This document shows positions 21,158 to 31,137 of a stretch of 64,000 bases of DNA, in pieces. Numbering within the stretch: the first letter of the stretch is position 1; every line of letters starts with the position of its first letter. The notes below the pieces were generated by a model. The model saw only the letters and a list, made by a program, of their open reading frames with translations, did not search any database and had not been told where the DNA came from. The DNA comes from Photobacterium rosenbergii (GTDB lineage: Bacteria > Pseudomonadota > Gammaproteobacteria > Enterobacterales > Vibrionaceae): contig NZ_PYMB01000003.1 in the NCBI RefSeq assembly GCF_003026455.1, forward strand, positions 248,001 to 312,000, read 5' to 3'. Both the position numbers and the translations under genes were made by a program.

Positions 21158-22588
21158 TTGCATCCTAATATCCATATCCCAGACGCATTCATCGAGCAAA
21201 TTCGCCAAATCATGCCAGAACACCTGAGCATGGATGAATTCATTGCTATCTGTAAAACCCCTCTGCGTCGTAGTATTCGTGTAAACACCCTAAAGATCAG
21301 TGTGGAAGACTTTCTCAACCGTGTTGCTGACAAAGGTTGGACCCTCACGCCTGTTCCTTGGTGTGATACCGGATTCTGGATTGAGCGTGAAGATGAAGAG
21401 TCGGTCTCGCTAGGCAATACCGCAGAGCACATGGCGGGCCTGTTCTATATTCAAGAAGCCAGCTCTATGATGCCTGTTGTCGCGCTTTTGAAAGATAACG
21501 ACAAGCTTGATTGCGTCCTTGATATGGCCTCTGCACCCGGTTCAAAAACGACTCAGATTGCCTGTGCAATGAAAAATGAAGGGGCTTTGGTTGCTAATGA
21601 GTTGGCAGCAAGCCGCATCAAAGTACTCCACTCGAACCTGCAACGCTGTGGCGTTTTCAATGCCGCCCTTACCCACTTCGACGGCTGTGTATTTGGTGGT
21701 TGGGCCCCAGAGTCTTTCGACTCTATCCTCCTAGATGCTCCGTGCTCAGGAGAAGGCGCAATTCGCAAAGATGACGATGCAATGGCTAACTGGAGCTTGG
21801 CATCTGTGGAAGAGATTGCCGCTGTTCAGCGTGACCTGATCATTAGCGGTTTCCAAGCCCTGAAACCCGGCGGCGTAATGGTTTACTCCACCTGTACGTT
21901 GAACCTCAGTGAAAACCAAAAAGTCTGCCAGCATTTGAAAGACACATTTGGTGATGCTGTTGAGTTTGAATCACTGTCTGATTTGTTCGATGGTGCAGAT
22001 AAGGCCCTGACTAAAGAAGGCTTCCTACATGTCTACCCGCAGATCTTCGACAGTGAAGGCTTCTTTGTCGCTCGTATCCGCAAACTGGCTAGCGTTGAAT
22101 CACCGGCGGTCAAAAAGCGCAAAGGTAAATTCCCATTCAGCCTAGCAAGTAGCAAAGATAGCCAAGCCATTACCCAAGCATTCAAACAAGACATTGACTT
22201 GGATATTCCTGCTGACAGTGAAATCTGGCTACGTGACAAAGAAGTCTGGCTGTTCCCGGCAAAACTTCACAAGCTTCTTAGTGAGATTCGCTTCCAGCGT
22301 ATCGGCATCAAGCTTGCCGAGCAGCACAAGAAAGGTTACCGCTGGCAACATGAGGCAATTATGACCTTGGCCACGGGTCAAGAGAAAACCGCCGTAGCAC
22401 TAGATGCTGCGCAAGCTAAAGAATGGTTTATGGGACGAGACATTCGTCCAGAAGACCTATCCGGTAAAGGAGAGGTCATTGTTACTTACCGTGACTACCC
22501 GATCGGTATTGGCAAATGGGTCGGTAACCGCATTAAAAATGGATTACCTCGCGAGCTGGTAAGAGATACCAACTTATTTGACATCTAA
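21158..22588 (+). CDS. rsmF: 16S rRNA (cytosine(1407)-C(5))-methyltransferase RsmF
   Basis: It methylates C1407 of 16S rRNA. The NOL1/NOP2/sun core shows VLDMASAPGSK for SAM binding, the product-release Cys196 in LLDAPCSGEG and the nucleophile Cys246 in VYSTCTLN. A C-terminal RNA-binding extension completes 476 residues (E. coli 479). Start is a TTG at 21158: there is no in-frame ATG upstream, and the next Met (residue 20) would remove conserved sequence. The ribosome site is weak, so low expression is likely. Gene order letA-letB-rsmF is the same as in E. coli. Confidence 0.95.
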   Translation: MHPNIHIPDAFIEQIRQIMPEHLSMDEFIAICKTPLRRSIRVNTLKISVEDFLNRVADKGWTLTPVPWCDTGFWIEREDEESVSLGNTAEHMAGLFYIQEASSMMPVVALLKDNDKLDCVLDMASAPGSKTTQIACAMKNEGALVANELAASRIKVLHSNLQRCGVFNAALTHFDGCVFGGWAPESFDSILLDAPCSGEGAIRKDDDAMANWSLASVEEIAAVQRDLIISGFQALKPGGVMVYSTCTLNLSENQKVCQHLKDTFGDAVEFESLSDLFDGADKALTKEGFLHVYPQIFDSEGFFVARIRKLASVESPAVKKRKGKFPFSLASSKDSQAITQAFKQDIDLDIPADSEIWLRDKEVWLFPAKLHKLLSEIRFQRIGIKLAEQHKKGYRWQHEAIMTLATGQEKTAVALDAAQAKEWFMGRDIRPEDLSGKGEVIVTYRDYPIGIGKWVGNRIKNGLPRELVRDTNLFDI

Positions 22589-23084
22589 TTTCCAGTTTAT
22601 GAGCAAGTATTTTATCGCTGTTACTACTAGCATTAAGTAACTGCAACATAATTGCTCAGAGAACAGGACATTTTTGTTAAGTATCAGAGATGAATAACAT
22701 TCTTAGTGGTAAAACTGGCAAATCATACTGCTTGAACTAACATTGAAAGTGTAATTGATCTCCATTTACTAACCAGTTAGCGCAAGGCTCTCACGAGCCA
22801 TTCCCCTAAGCCCGAAACAGGAGTCGTTTCGGGCTATTTTTTGTCTATCTCACTTTAGACAAGTATCAGCATCAACTTGTTGATGTTTTTGTTTAAACCC
22901 CAAGCAAAATTCATCCACCAAATCACCAATAAAAATAAAAACACACAAAATCAGTATCTTATACCGCAAATCCCCCATTCGATTTTTTCGAATATCTTCA
23001 CCGGTTTTTTCCGCTATCTTCTTATGCTGTCCATTCGTATAGTTAGTTCCAAGCCAAACGGCAATGCATTTCAAGGAGCACACT
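22589..23084. other. Non-coding gap between rsmF and azoR with two adjacent hairpins
   Basis: 496 bp without a gene. It holds a small hairpin at 22786-22799 and a strong terminator at 22809-22844. The terminator is 220 bp after rsmF, far for a simple rsmF terminator, so an RNA gene may lie in between. The azoR promoter must be in the last 200 bp. Confidence 0.5.
22786..22844 (+). terminator. Tandem hairpins ending in a rho-independent terminator
   Basis: GGCTC-TCAC-GAGCC at 22786-22799 is followed 9 nt later by AGCCCGAAAC / GTTTCGGGCT (22809-22818, 22826-22835) with a 7-nt loop and ATTTTTTGT. The second is a typical terminator for rightward transcription. Confidence 0.8.
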
Positions 23085-23672
23085 ATGTCAAACGTTCTAG
23101 TACTAAAATCAAGCATTCTCGGTGACTACTCACAATCAAACGGTCTTATCGACCACTTGGTAAATTCGATGAACACCACCTCTATTATTGAGCGTGACCT
23201 AGCCGCTCAGCCATTGCCGGTTCTGGATGGTGAAATTGCTGGCGGTCTTCGCGGTGGTGACAACCTCAGCGAGAAGCAGCTTAAAGCCATTGCACTTTCT
23301 GATCAGCTAATCGATGAGATCAAAGCCAGCGATACCTTGGTTATCGGTGCGCCAATGTATAACTTTTCTATCCCGACTCAGCTTAAGAACTGGTTCGACT
23401 TGATTGCCCGTGCTGGCGTAACTTTTAGCTACACAGAAAATGGTCCTGTTGGCCTACTAACAGGTAAAAAAGTGATTGTCGTAACGACTCGTGGCGGTAT
23501 GCACAAAGGTGGTGACACTGACATTATGGTGCCTTACCTAAAAACCTTCCTAGGTTTTGTAGGCCTAACCGATGTCGAAGTGGTCTACAGCGAAGCACTG
23601 GCAATGGGTGATGAAATGGCTGCGAAAGGCATTGCCCAAGCGAAGTTAGAACTAGAGACCCTAGCCCAATAA
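23085..23672 (+). CDS. azoR: FMN-dependent NADH-azoreductase
   Basis: A flavodoxin-fold quinone/azo reductase using NADH and FMN, probably for detoxifying quinones. [19 protein letters not shown] holds the FMN phosphate site; [22 protein letters not shown] and VVTTRGGMH are further AzoR hallmarks. AAGGAG at 23073-23078 fits the ATG at 23085 (195 residues), seven codons inside the longest frame. Monocistronic, with hairpins downstream. Confidence 0.94.
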   Translation: MSNVLVLKSSILGDYSQSNGLIDHLVNSMNTTSIIERDLAAQPLPVLDGEIAGGLRGGDNLSEKQLKAIALSDQLIDEIKASDTLVIGAPMYNFSIPTQLKNWFDLIARAGVTFSYTENGPVGLLTGKKVIVVTTRGGMHKGGDTDIMVPYLKTFLGFVGLTDVEVVYSEALAMGDEMAAKGIAQAKLELETLAQ

Positions 23673-23689
23673 TCTTTATAGAAGAGTCA

Positions 23690-23772
23690 GGCAGTGCCTT
23701 CTCGCGGCACTGCCCCACATCTTGCCTTACCCATTCTCGCTACTGTGTTTAACTGATGGGTAAGGCTTTTTT
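23690..23772 (+). terminator. Two hairpins after azoR, the second a terminator
   Basis: GGCAGTGCC-TTCTCGC-GGCACTGCC (23690-23714) is a perfect 9-bp stem without a T-run. It is followed by GCCTTACCCAT / ATGGGTAAGGC (23724-23734, 23755-23765) ending in seven T. The pair lies between azoR and a convergent gene. Confidence 0.8.
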
Positions 23773-23803
23773 ATTCTCGATTGTCGAAACAGCTTATCTC
23801 ACT

Positions 23804-25168
23804 CTAGAAATCAAACTGCACATACACCGTGTTATAGTTACTTCCACCTTTGATACGCCCAAACTGGGATGCGTTCTCAAAGATTGCTGAACGATGGTGT
23901 AAGCTGTACCCAAGCCATACGCCATCCAAAGGCTTATGGTTAAACACATCACCGAGATTGACATCAAACGAGAAATCTAAATAGTTCAGAAGCTTACTCG
24001 GCTCATAGCCTTTACGGTCCATTTCTGACTGCTCGATGTAAGTGATCCGATTAACGTACGACAAACCTTCCGCTACCCCGAATCGCCACTCTACCGGCCA
24101 GTTGAAGGTATAGTAGGCTTTTATCGCCATCACATACTCTTGGCTTGAGCTTTGAACGTCGGAATGCCAGTGCCAAACAAAACCTGGGGTCAGGTAGATA
24201 TCCAGCGGTAAACCAAACAATTCATCCGTTAAAGGGTGACCATAGAAGAATGAGGTCAGCTGATTATTAAATTCGTCTTTTTCCCCATTACCCCTGAAGA
24301 TCTCGCCCATATTCGACGGTGTTGCCCAGCCGTGAGCAATCCTTAAGTACGGCTTATTGCCAATACTGGCCTTCCTAGGCTTCTTGGCATCATTGAAGAA
24401 ACCAAAGCCAAGATAGCCTTCCCCTTGCCAGTTATCACTGATCAATTCAGCATCGCGGGTATTGCTATCAAAGTAGCGGGCATATGCCCCACCTACAATA
24501 TACAAGTTCGACGTGACATGGTAACTAAAAGCAGATCCCAGTTTAACATCCACACCCGAATCAATATCTTCAAAGTTTAAGCCATAGTAATAGCTGTTGT
24601 AATCACTGTCTTTCCAAATCAGAGAGGCTTTGGGAAGGAAACGCCAATCATTATATTGATAGTCCCCTCCGATAGAGAGTTGTGAGCTAAACCTGCCATC
24701 AGGGTCAGACAGTAATTCGAAATCAGTATAATAGTTTTCGTCCCAATGATATTTGTATTGCAGACCGTAATCAGCCGTGTCGCCGCCTATCTCATTCTGA
24801 AAAGAAGAAGGGATATCGATAAAGTGCATTCGAACGAGGGCGTTCACTTCCCAGTCTTGTTCACGGTATAGATTGAGGCCGCCTTCAGTTCCATTGAGGA
24901 ACAAACGGTTTCCCTGATAGAACATCATGGGCACGAAGGTGGAGACCGTAGAATCCTCAACAACAGACTCTGTCGCATAGGGAATTGAAGCGCTGCGCAT
25001 CACAGCAGCTAGCCCCCACTTCTTTTCCTCATCTCTTTTTTGCCTCAAATCATCAACCGAGATAAAACCGAGTGGTTTTTCATTTTCATTCGCTGGATTT
25101 TGCTGTTCTGTTTCTGCCGCAATAGCAACCAATGGCAAGCAAGCGATGAATGCAAAATGTTTAGACAA
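23804..25168 (-). CDS. MipA/OmpV-like outer-membrane beta-barrel protein
   Basis: A 454-residue secreted protein with signal peptide (MSKHFAFIACLPLVAIAAET), then a long series of alternating aromatic strands and a C-terminal Phe (YVQFDF), the signature of an outer-membrane barrel. GLNLYREQDWEVNALVRMHF and the C-terminal LHHRSAIF resemble the MipA/OmpV family, but at 454 residues it is longer than typical OmpV (about 250-270), so membership is tentative. The start is TTG with GAGGG 8 nt upstream; no ATG is available in frame. Function unknown. Confidence 0.65.
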   Translation of the reverse strand: MSKHFAFIACLPLVAIAAETEQQNPANENEKPLGFISVDDLRQKRDEEKKWGLAAVMRSASIPYATESVVEDSTVSTFVPMMFYQGNRLFLNGTEGGLNLYREQDWEVNALVRMHFIDIPSSFQNEIGGDTADYGLQYKYHWDENYYTDFELLSDPDGRFSSQLSIGGDYQYNDWRFLPKASLIWKDSDYNSYYYGLNFEDIDSGVDVKLGSAFSYHVTSNLYIVGGAYARYFDSNTRDAELISDNWQGEGYLGFGFFNDAKKPRKASIGNKPYLRIAHGWATPSNMGEIFRGNGEKDEFNNQLTSFFYGHPLTDELFGLPLDIYLTPGFVWHWHSDVQSSSQEYVMAIKAYYTFNWPVEWRFGVAEGLSYVNRITYIEQSEMDRKGYEPSKLLNYLDFSFDVNLGDVFNHKPLDGVWLGYSLHHRSAIFENASQFGRIKGGSNYNTVYVQFDF

Positions 25169-25264
25169 TCAATAACCCTCAAAATAGCAGGAACTGTAAT
25201 TATTGTTTTTTAAGTTTATACCTATTTTTAACCATATTATTGTTGCCTCATGGTAAAAAAAGCA

Positions 25265-25294
25265 TAAAAAAAGCCCGATATTGATCGGGCTTTT
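25265..25294 (-). terminator. tmaR terminator
   Basis: AAGCCCGAT / ATCGGGCTT stem (25271-25279, 25284-25292) with ATTG loop, flanked by an A-run on the left that becomes the U-run in leftward transcription. About 18 bp after the tmaR stop. Confidence 0.9.
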
Positions 25295-25311
25295 GTAAAA
25301 CAGTTTCAGAA

Positions 25312-25620
25312 TTACTGGTGAGAAGCGATCTCTGCTTTCTTCAATTCTTTAACGCTCTTGCTCACTTCACGACGCTCTTTAGAAAGCTCAGCGCTGATGA
25401 TAATGTGGTCATCTACACGATCTTCGTAATCGCCTTTCATGTTCTCAACGATTTCAACGATCTGATCATGAGTCATATCAGCTTTGATGTAATCAAGTAG
25501 GTTTTCAAGCAATTCAACACGCTTACGGTTGTCACGAATTTTACGGTCGTTATCTAGGATCTCACGCTTTAGCTTGTTCTTACGACGAGTTTGACGAACT
25601 AGCTCTAGGATAGTGTTCAT
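25312..25620 (-). CDS. tmaR: TmaR (YeeX, DUF496), PTS polar-localisation regulator
   Basis: In E. coli TmaR clusters at a cell pole and sequesters EI of the sugar phosphotransferase system, tuning its activity. The 102-residue coiled-coil protein reads [29 protein letters not shown], then [14 protein letters not shown] and [12 protein letters not shown], strikingly close to E. coli YeeX (109 residues). AAGGAC precedes the ATG. Monocistronic, with its own terminator. Charged residues dominate; there is no membrane segment. Confidence 0.92.
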   Translation of the reverse strand: MNTILELVRQTRRKNKLKREILDNDRKIRDNRKRVELLENLLDYIKADMTHDQIVEIVENMKGDYEDRVDDHIIISAELSKERREVSKSVKELKKAEIASHQ

Positions 25621-26129
25621 TGTTTGTCCTTATATGAATCTACAAAACCTAACTGCACCCGTTATAGCAGAAACTTGTATTGCCACTCAAGTCACATTTT
25701 GAGCAGTTAAACCAAAACAGGCTGCTTCCTTGACTTATTTCAGTTTCGGTAAAGGTATCCACTGGTGGCTTCGAGTCGCCATCGACTTAACGCTGGTCAT
25801 CCCACAGGTATACACTTGATACATCACAAATTGATGAAAGTAGAAAGTAAGATTTAGTTAAACTTGTGAGACTATTTCAGTGGAGATTCAGGTTATTAGA
25901 AATCCTGTGAAAGTCACCACAATTTTCTTATTTTTTTATTTGCAATTAGCCCAATGCTGCCTAATCTTTGAATTGACCAGTAATGTTTGGCGTTGATACA
26001 ACATTGACTTCTGAATCGCTTCATCTAGCAATACTATTTTGCAAGTCCAACTGGAGCAAAAAGATTCAATTGTTACCTCGGTTAAATAGTATTGGCATAT
26101 GTACAGATGTAAGTTATTCAGGAGACAAC
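25621..26129. other. Non-coding gap upstream of the first cold-shock gene
   Basis: 509 bp hold the tmaR promoter (left) and the promoter and long untranslated leader of the cold-shock gene (right). Cold-shock mRNAs typically have structured leaders over 100 nt. An in-frame extension of the cold-shock frame back to 25983 lacks a ribosome site and family similarity, so it is treated as leader. Confidence 0.5.
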
Positions 26130-26339
26130 ATGTCTAAAGCAACAGGTACCGTTAAGTGGTTCAATGAAGAAAAGGGTTTCGGTTTCATCACACAGGACAA
26201 CGGCGGTGCTGATGTATTCGTTCACTTCCGTGCGATCACTGGCGACGGCTTCAAAACGCTAGCGGAAGGTCAAAAAGTTAGCTTTGAAACAGAGCAAGGT
26301 CCAAAAGGCTTACAAGCTGCAAACGTAGAAAAGATTTAA
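26130..26339 (+). CDS. CspA-family cold-shock protein, copy 1
   Basis: A 69-residue single cold-shock domain that binds single-stranded RNA and keeps mRNA unstructured. RNP1 is KGFGFIT and RNP2 is VFVHFRAI. It differs from copy 2 (26793) at only a handful of residues. CAGGAGA sits just before the ATG at 26130; longer in-frame starts lack this. A terminator follows at once. The long leader suggests temperature-dependent control, but which of the pair is cold-inducible cannot be read. Confidence 0.95.
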   Translation: MSKATGTVKWFNEEKGFGFITQDNGGADVFVHFRAITGDGFKTLAEGQKVSFETEQGPKGLQAANVEKI

Positions 26340-26792
26340 TTTCTCGTTTTCACTTGGACAAAAGGGCTGTTTAAGCCCTTTTTTACGTTTTAAATTAACC
26401 CCTTAGTTGCACATATATCACCCACCTACAATTTTTCGCTTTATTTTCGACCTTTCACTCTAATTTGATGCTAAATACGCCAAAACAGTGATAAGCTCTT
26501 GTATACCCTCAGTAAAACAATGGCTTCAGCACAATCCAAATCACACTTTTCGATATAAATAATTAAATTTTAAAGTAATTGCTTGCCACCTACCCTCTCG
26601 TGTGGCCTAATGTGCTTGGCCTGAAATGCAGACCTATTTATGCAACAAATTGAAATAGAAAACTTCGTTACACCGCTTCATCGAGCGACGTTGTCCTGAA
26701 GAGCTCAACATTCTTTTGTCCATAAGTAATTCATTATGATGGCTTAAGTACGCAACAAGCGTTTATTAATTATTTTATTCAGGAGACATCAC
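26340..26792. other. Gap between the two cold-shock genes
   Basis: 453 bp containing the copy 1 terminator, then the promoter and long leader of copy 2. TTATTCAGGAGACA is identical just before both ATGs (26114-26127 and 26777-26790), showing that the duplication kept the translation-initiation region. Confidence 0.5.
26361..26387 (+). terminator. Terminator of cold-shock gene copy 1
   Basis: AAAGGGCT / AGCCCTTT stem (26361-26368, 26374-26381), GTTTA loop, T-run. Confidence 0.9.
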
Positions 26793-27002
26793 ATGTCTAA
26801 AGCAACTGGTATCGTTAAGTGGTTCAACGACGAGAAAGGTTTCGGTTTCATCACTCAAGACAACGGCGGTGCTGACGTATTCGTTCACTTCCGTGCAATC
26901 GCTGGTGAAGGCTTCAAATCTCTAGCTGAAGGCCAGAAAGTATCTTTCGACATCGAACAAGGTCAGAAAGGTCCTCAAGCTGCTAACGTTGAGCGCATCT
27001 AA
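26793..27002 (+). CDS. CspA-family cold-shock protein, copy 2
   Basis: The second 69-residue cold-shock protein, with the same RNP motifs ([15 protein letters not shown]) and ending [10 protein letters not shown]. It has its own leader and terminator, so it is not co-transcribed with copy 1. CAGGAGA lies 9 nt before the ATG. The tandem arrangement points to local duplication. Confidence 0.95.
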   Translation: MSKATGIVKWFNDEKGFGFITQDNGGADVFVHFRAIAGEGFKSLAEGQKVSFDIEQGQKGPQAANVERI

Positions 27003-27026
27003 TTCGCGTTAACGTGAAGAATTTCA

Positions 27027-27052
27027 AAAGGGTGCCCTAGGGCGCCCTTTTT
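27027..27052 (+). terminator. Terminator of cold-shock gene copy 2
   Basis: AAAGGGTGCCC / GGGCGCCCTTT stem with one G-U pair and two-base loop (27027-27050), followed by T. Confidence 0.9.
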
Positions 27053-27223
27053 TAATTCAGGCCTTTTCAATCTCTTATCTACTGCACTCACCATTCTTTC
27101 CGAAATCTGTCAGATGTAACATTTTTGACATAAATCAGATAACAAAATTCGATCAAGCACGCTTTTACTTCCCTTTAACCATACACTGAAGCTAAGTTGT
27201 TCTGTTTTCAGGGATCCAAGCAC

Positions 27224-29689
27224 ATGGAAGAACGTCAAACTCTTCAAACACAGTCTATCCGGCGCCTTCTTATTACTGGGGCAATCGGCATACTGTCTCT
27301 TCTACTCGCTTTTTTTATCACCGATCATGTTATTCATGATAAATACACCCAGCTTCAATCTTTGCAGCACAAAATTATAAAAGCCTCAAATAGCATGCTG
27401 ATGATACGCCGGCATGAAAAAGATTACCTCGCCAGAGTAGATTCAAGCTATTTATCTAAAATGGAAGGTGCTTACTCTCAACTGAAATCAGAGTTGTTAA
27501 GCATTAATCAATCGCTCGATGAACATGGCATTACAACTAGCTACTCAAACCAGCAAGCCATTGCTGATGTGGATAGCTATTACCAGCAATTTGCAGCGAT
27601 GAGTCATACCGTACACAATATATTCGGTGAAAAAGGATCGATAAGTTTAATCGATCAATTAAAAGATACCGCCCTTGCTTTCGAGCAAAATCTGATTGGT
27701 ATAAACGCGCCACAAATTGATGCCCTCACCCTCACAACAAAGGATTTGATGTATCAGTTCTTCAATGACTTTGACAGTAATCTGCTGCCCGATATCGACA
27801 ATAACCTCACTGAAATTCAAAAGGCACTCGAAGCGGCACCTGAGTTACGTTTCTCAACCACCAGCTTCGAGGAATTTAGCCAGGCCTTTTATGTATTACA
27901 GCATACATACGAAACATTCGGCTACTCCCATAACGATGGCATGCATGGCGCACTTCGTAATACCATTCATTCCCTTGAAGATACCTTAAATAATCTGTTT
28001 ATCGAGACACCGAAACAGATCGCTATAACCATGCACCAATACGAAAATTACAAAAAAATGGTCGCTCTGGCCCTCTGTATTGCTATTGTTCTCGTTCTAC
28101 TTTATGTCATCCGGCAAACCCATCGTTTAGAGCAGGACTTGATAAATGCCCGTGAGCATGAAAAACAAGCAAATAAGGCCAAGAGTGCTTTCTTAGCGAA
28201 TATGTCGCATGAAATTCGAACGCCGCTCAATGGCATTCTCGGCATGACGGAAATATTATCGGACTCGAAACTCAGCGCCGTTCAAAAAGACTACCTATCC
28301 ACGATCAATGCTTCCTCACAAACCTTGCTGATGCTCATTAACGATATTCTGGATTTATCCAAAATCGAATCAGGCCATTTGGAGATAGCCCCGCATACCT
28401 GTGCCCTAAAAGAAGTGATTTTTGACACAGCGGCCCTTATCGCACCCAAAGCCCAACAAAAGAGCATTGACTTGGTCGTCGACATGGATACATCCCTGCC
28501 CGACTACATAAAAGCAGATGAACAAAAGGTCCGCCAAGTATTAATGAACCTTGCCTCCAATGCCATTAAGTTTACGGACTCAGGCGCGATTACTTTTACG
28601 GCCAAACAAATCAGCCACTCCTCATCACACACAGAGGTGTTCTTCTCTGTCCAAGATTCAGGGATCGGCATTGATAGTGACAAACAGGCCCACATCTTTG
28701 AGGAGTTTAAACAAGAGACAAGCCACACATCCTCTCAGTATGGCGGAACAGGTCTTGGCTTAGCTATCTCCGCCAAGATCGTTGAAATGATGGGTGGAGA
28801 AATCCAACTTGAATCGCAAAAGCACGTAGGCAGCACTTTCTCATTTACACTGTCATTTCTGCATGACGAGCAGACCATTAATCAAGTCTCTAGCCTGCCA
28901 GTGCTGTATTTGGCAGAAGAGCACAATACTTTACTGGTCAGTGAAATACTTCGCTTTGGTTATCAACTAACGCATTGCCACACTGTCGATGAGGTTCTTG
29001 CTGCTAATAGGCCCAATGCCATCGTGATTATCGATAAACCTTGCTTGTTACCACAAGCCAACAGCACATTGGCAAACTTCAGCATTGTTTATGTTCGCCA
29101 GAACAATGAGATAGTAAATGATACGGCGAGTAATATTGTTGCCCTGGTTACTGCTCCTCTGTTTGGTATGCGTCTAAACAATATGCTGAAAACCGCATTT
29201 GTTACTCATAACCATGCCCCCGAAGTGGTTGCAAATTCTTCGAGCATAGCCATCACTGCTCCCGAGTTCACTCCAAGTGGCAAGCAATCCATTCTTGTCG
29301 TTGAGGACAATAAAGTTAACCAGCAAGTTGTCTGTATTAATTTAAAGCGCATTGGATTTGATTACCTGATTGCAAATAATGGTCAAGAAGCTGTTTCCCT
29401 CTACCAACAACACCATGGCGATATTGGGCTAATTTTGATGGACTGCATGATGCCAGTTATGAACGGCTTTGAGGCCACGCAATCAATACGGGAATGGGAA
29501 CAAGAACAAGGTTTGAAAAACACGCACATCATCGCGCTCACCGCTTCTATTCTTGATGATGATATCCAGCAGTGCTTTGATTGTGGCATGGATGATTACC
29601 TGCCAAAACCATTCAAACGAGATGTCCTTTTAGAGAAGCTGAAAAAACAGGTCAACATAAGTTCGTCACCCACTCTTATCACGGGCTAA
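27224..29689 (+). CDS. Hybrid sensor histidine kinase with receiver domain
   Basis: An inner-membrane kinase of 821 residues. TM1 is about 13-35; a helical periplasmic sensor follows (about 37-277), then TM2 (about 280-296). HisKA has the phospho-His at 329 (FLANMSHEIRTPLNG). HATPase boxes are NLASNAIKF, DSGIGI and GTGLGLAI. A degenerate receiver-like stretch (about 565-650) precedes a full receiver with Asp740 (LILMDCMMPVMNG). There is no Hpt domain, so an external phosphotransferase is needed; no cognate regulator is adjacent. CAGGGA supports the ATG at 27224. Signal unknown. Confidence 0.92.
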   Translation: MEERQTLQTQSIRRLLITGAIGILSLLLAFFITDHVIHDKYTQLQSLQHKIIKASNSMLMIRRHEKDYLARVDSSYLSKMEGAYSQLKSELLSINQSLDEHGITTSYSNQQAIADVDSYYQQFAAMSHTVHNIFGEKGSISLIDQLKDTALAFEQNLIGINAPQIDALTLTTKDLMYQFFNDFDSNLLPDIDNNLTEIQKALEAAPELRFSTTSFEEFSQAFYVLQHTYETFGYSHNDGMHGALRNTIHSLEDTLNNLFIETPKQIAITMHQYENYKKMVALALCIAIVLVLLYVIRQTHRLEQDLINAREHEKQANKAKSAFLANMSHEIRTPLNGILGMTEILSDSKLSAVQKDYLSTINASSQTLLMLINDILDLSKIESGHLEIAPHTCALKEVIFDTAALIAPKAQQKSIDLVVDMDTSLPDYIKADEQKVRQVLMNLASNAIKFTDSGAITFTAKQISHSSSHTEVFFSVQDSGIGIDSDKQAHIFEEFKQETSHTSSQYGGTGLGLAISAKIVEMMGGEIQLESQKHVGSTFSFTLSFLHDEQTINQVSSLPVLYLAEEHNTLLVSEILRFGYQLTHCHTVDEVLAANRPNAIVIIDKPCLLPQANSTLANFSIVYVRQNNEIVNDTASNIVALVTAPLFGMRLNNMLKTAFVTHNHAPEVVANSSSIAITAPEFTPSGKQSILVVEDNKVNQQVVCINLKRIGFDYLIANNGQEAVSLYQQHHGDIGLILMDCMMPVMNGFEATQSIREWEQEQGLKNTHIIALTASILDDDIQQCFDCGMDDYLPKPFKRDVLLEKLKKQVNISSSPTLITG

Positions 29690-29698
29690 TACAACCTA

Positions 29699-29724
29699 TA
29701 AAAGCAGGCGCAGGCCTGCTTTTA
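29699..29724 (+). terminator. Terminator of the hybrid kinase gene
   Basis: AAAGCAGG / CCTGCTTT stem (29701-29708, 29715-29722) with six-base loop and T tract. Confidence 0.85.
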
Positions 29725-29890
29725 CTCTCCTGTAAATGGACTCACCAGTGGTAAATACCTCCAACTTATTCCGAACTCAATTTTGAGTCAGCTTTATTAA
29801 ATATAAGAACTACACTCCCTGCATTTTACAACTTTGAGAAATTCTCCTAATTTTTTAACACTATCTCTAAAACTTAATTGGAGCTTCAAT

Positions 29891-30904
29891 ATGATTCGGC
29901 CGGTACTGCCATTAGTTATGACAACCGCTTTTATCTCCAATGCTTATGCGATAGAGCCTATTCCCACAGAGAGTGGGTTTTCTGGCTTTGTAAATGTCGG
30001 TGTCGGCGGAATGAGTGTTGAATCGAATACCTTAGCCCAATTTGGCTCTGTTGATTTAAGTAACAGCACAATTAACTCAATCGATGGCTCTGCTAGCAGT
30101 GAAGATTCCGCAATACCGGTTATTGCTGCTGAGGTTGCATACACTTTCGCCAACTCTCGCACACAAGTCTTTATTGGTAACCAACTCGAAGACTATATCC
30201 GGTTTGACTTCTCGACGCTTGCTGGTATCCGGCAAGAAATAGGTAAAGCCGGTGTGTTAGGTGCCAGCTTTCTATATACCCCGCTAGCCACAGAAGTATG
30301 GTCAGATCCTTTCCTTACCGGGTCCCCGAGAACAAAAACGGATCGAACGGCTAACGGCTATCGATTAATCTGGGATCGGATGTACGGCACAGGCTTAGAG
30401 CTCAGATACTCTTACCGTGATGTTGATATCGATGACGAACTAAGCGGTGAATCACAAGGCTTAGAGTCTGAAGACGTAGCCTTACTTAACCGCAATGGTG
30501 ATCTTCATCGCTTCACAGCACAATACACTTTCACTTGGGACTCACCGAGACACCGCCTAGTGCCTCTGTTCTCTGTCGTCGATCTGGATGCCGACGGTGA
30601 TGCAATGGCTTATGATGGTTACTCACTCGGCGCAAACTATATCTACTCGATAAATCGTTGGCGTCTGGTAACAAACGTCTATATTTCAGAGTTGTCCTTT
30701 GATGAAGGGCATCCATTGTTTGATGATAGGAAAATAGACAGCAGCCAATTTGGCGCAAGCTTATCGGCCTTTTACGCCAGTCCATTTGGCTGGAAAAATT
30801 GGCTAGCAAACGGCACAGTGGCTTGGTTCGATCAAGACAGTGATGTTAACTTCTATGACTCCTCGGTAGGCCTATTCAGTGTTGGCTTGCTCTATCGCTT
30901 CTGA
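29891..30904 (+). CDS. DUF2860 family outer-membrane beta-barrel protein
   Basis: A 337-residue secreted barrel with signal peptide (MIRPVLPLVMTTAFISNAYA) and strands ending in a C-terminal Phe (SVGLLYRF). GFSGFVNVGVGGMSVESN near the start and GYRLIWDRMYGTGLELRYSYRDVDIDDE match the DUF2860 family common in Vibrionaceae, whose role is unknown. GGAGC before the ATG at 29891 fixes the start 19 codons inside the longest frame. It stands alone between the kinase gene and an SDR gene. Confidence 0.8.
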   Translation: MIRPVLPLVMTTAFISNAYAIEPIPTESGFSGFVNVGVGGMSVESNTLAQFGSVDLSNSTINSIDGSASSEDSAIPVIAAEVAYTFANSRTQVFIGNQLEDYIRFDFSTLAGIRQEIGKAGVLGASFLYTPLATEVWSDPFLTGSPRTKTDRTANGYRLIWDRMYGTGLELRYSYRDVDIDDELSGESQGLESEDVALLNRNGDLHRFTAQYTFTWDSPRHRLVPLFSVVDLDADGDAMAYDGYSLGANYIYSINRWRLVTNVYISELSFDEGHPLFDDRKIDSSQFGASLSAFYASPFGWKNWLANGTVAWFDQDSDVNFYDSSVGLFSVGLLYRF

Positions 30905-31137
30905 TTTCCCTATTAAGCAAACCGCCCTATTAAGTTGCCGGATAACCTAATTTAACTCGAGTTATCCGGCATTATCTTTAGCCTCTATTATCAATATTTT
31001 GTTTAAACTGTTTCGCTAGCCAATCTCATTATCAATTTTTTTAAAGCTGCTATTATTCATAGCGTTACCGAACTGCTCTGCTGGATGCCACGCATTCTTC
31101 CATCCAGCATGTGATTACTTCACCAAGGAATACAGCA

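Noticed and set aside
25983..26129. N-terminal extension of cold-shock gene copy 1
   Set aside because: No ribosome site, no family similarity, and a perfect site lies before the inner ATG.
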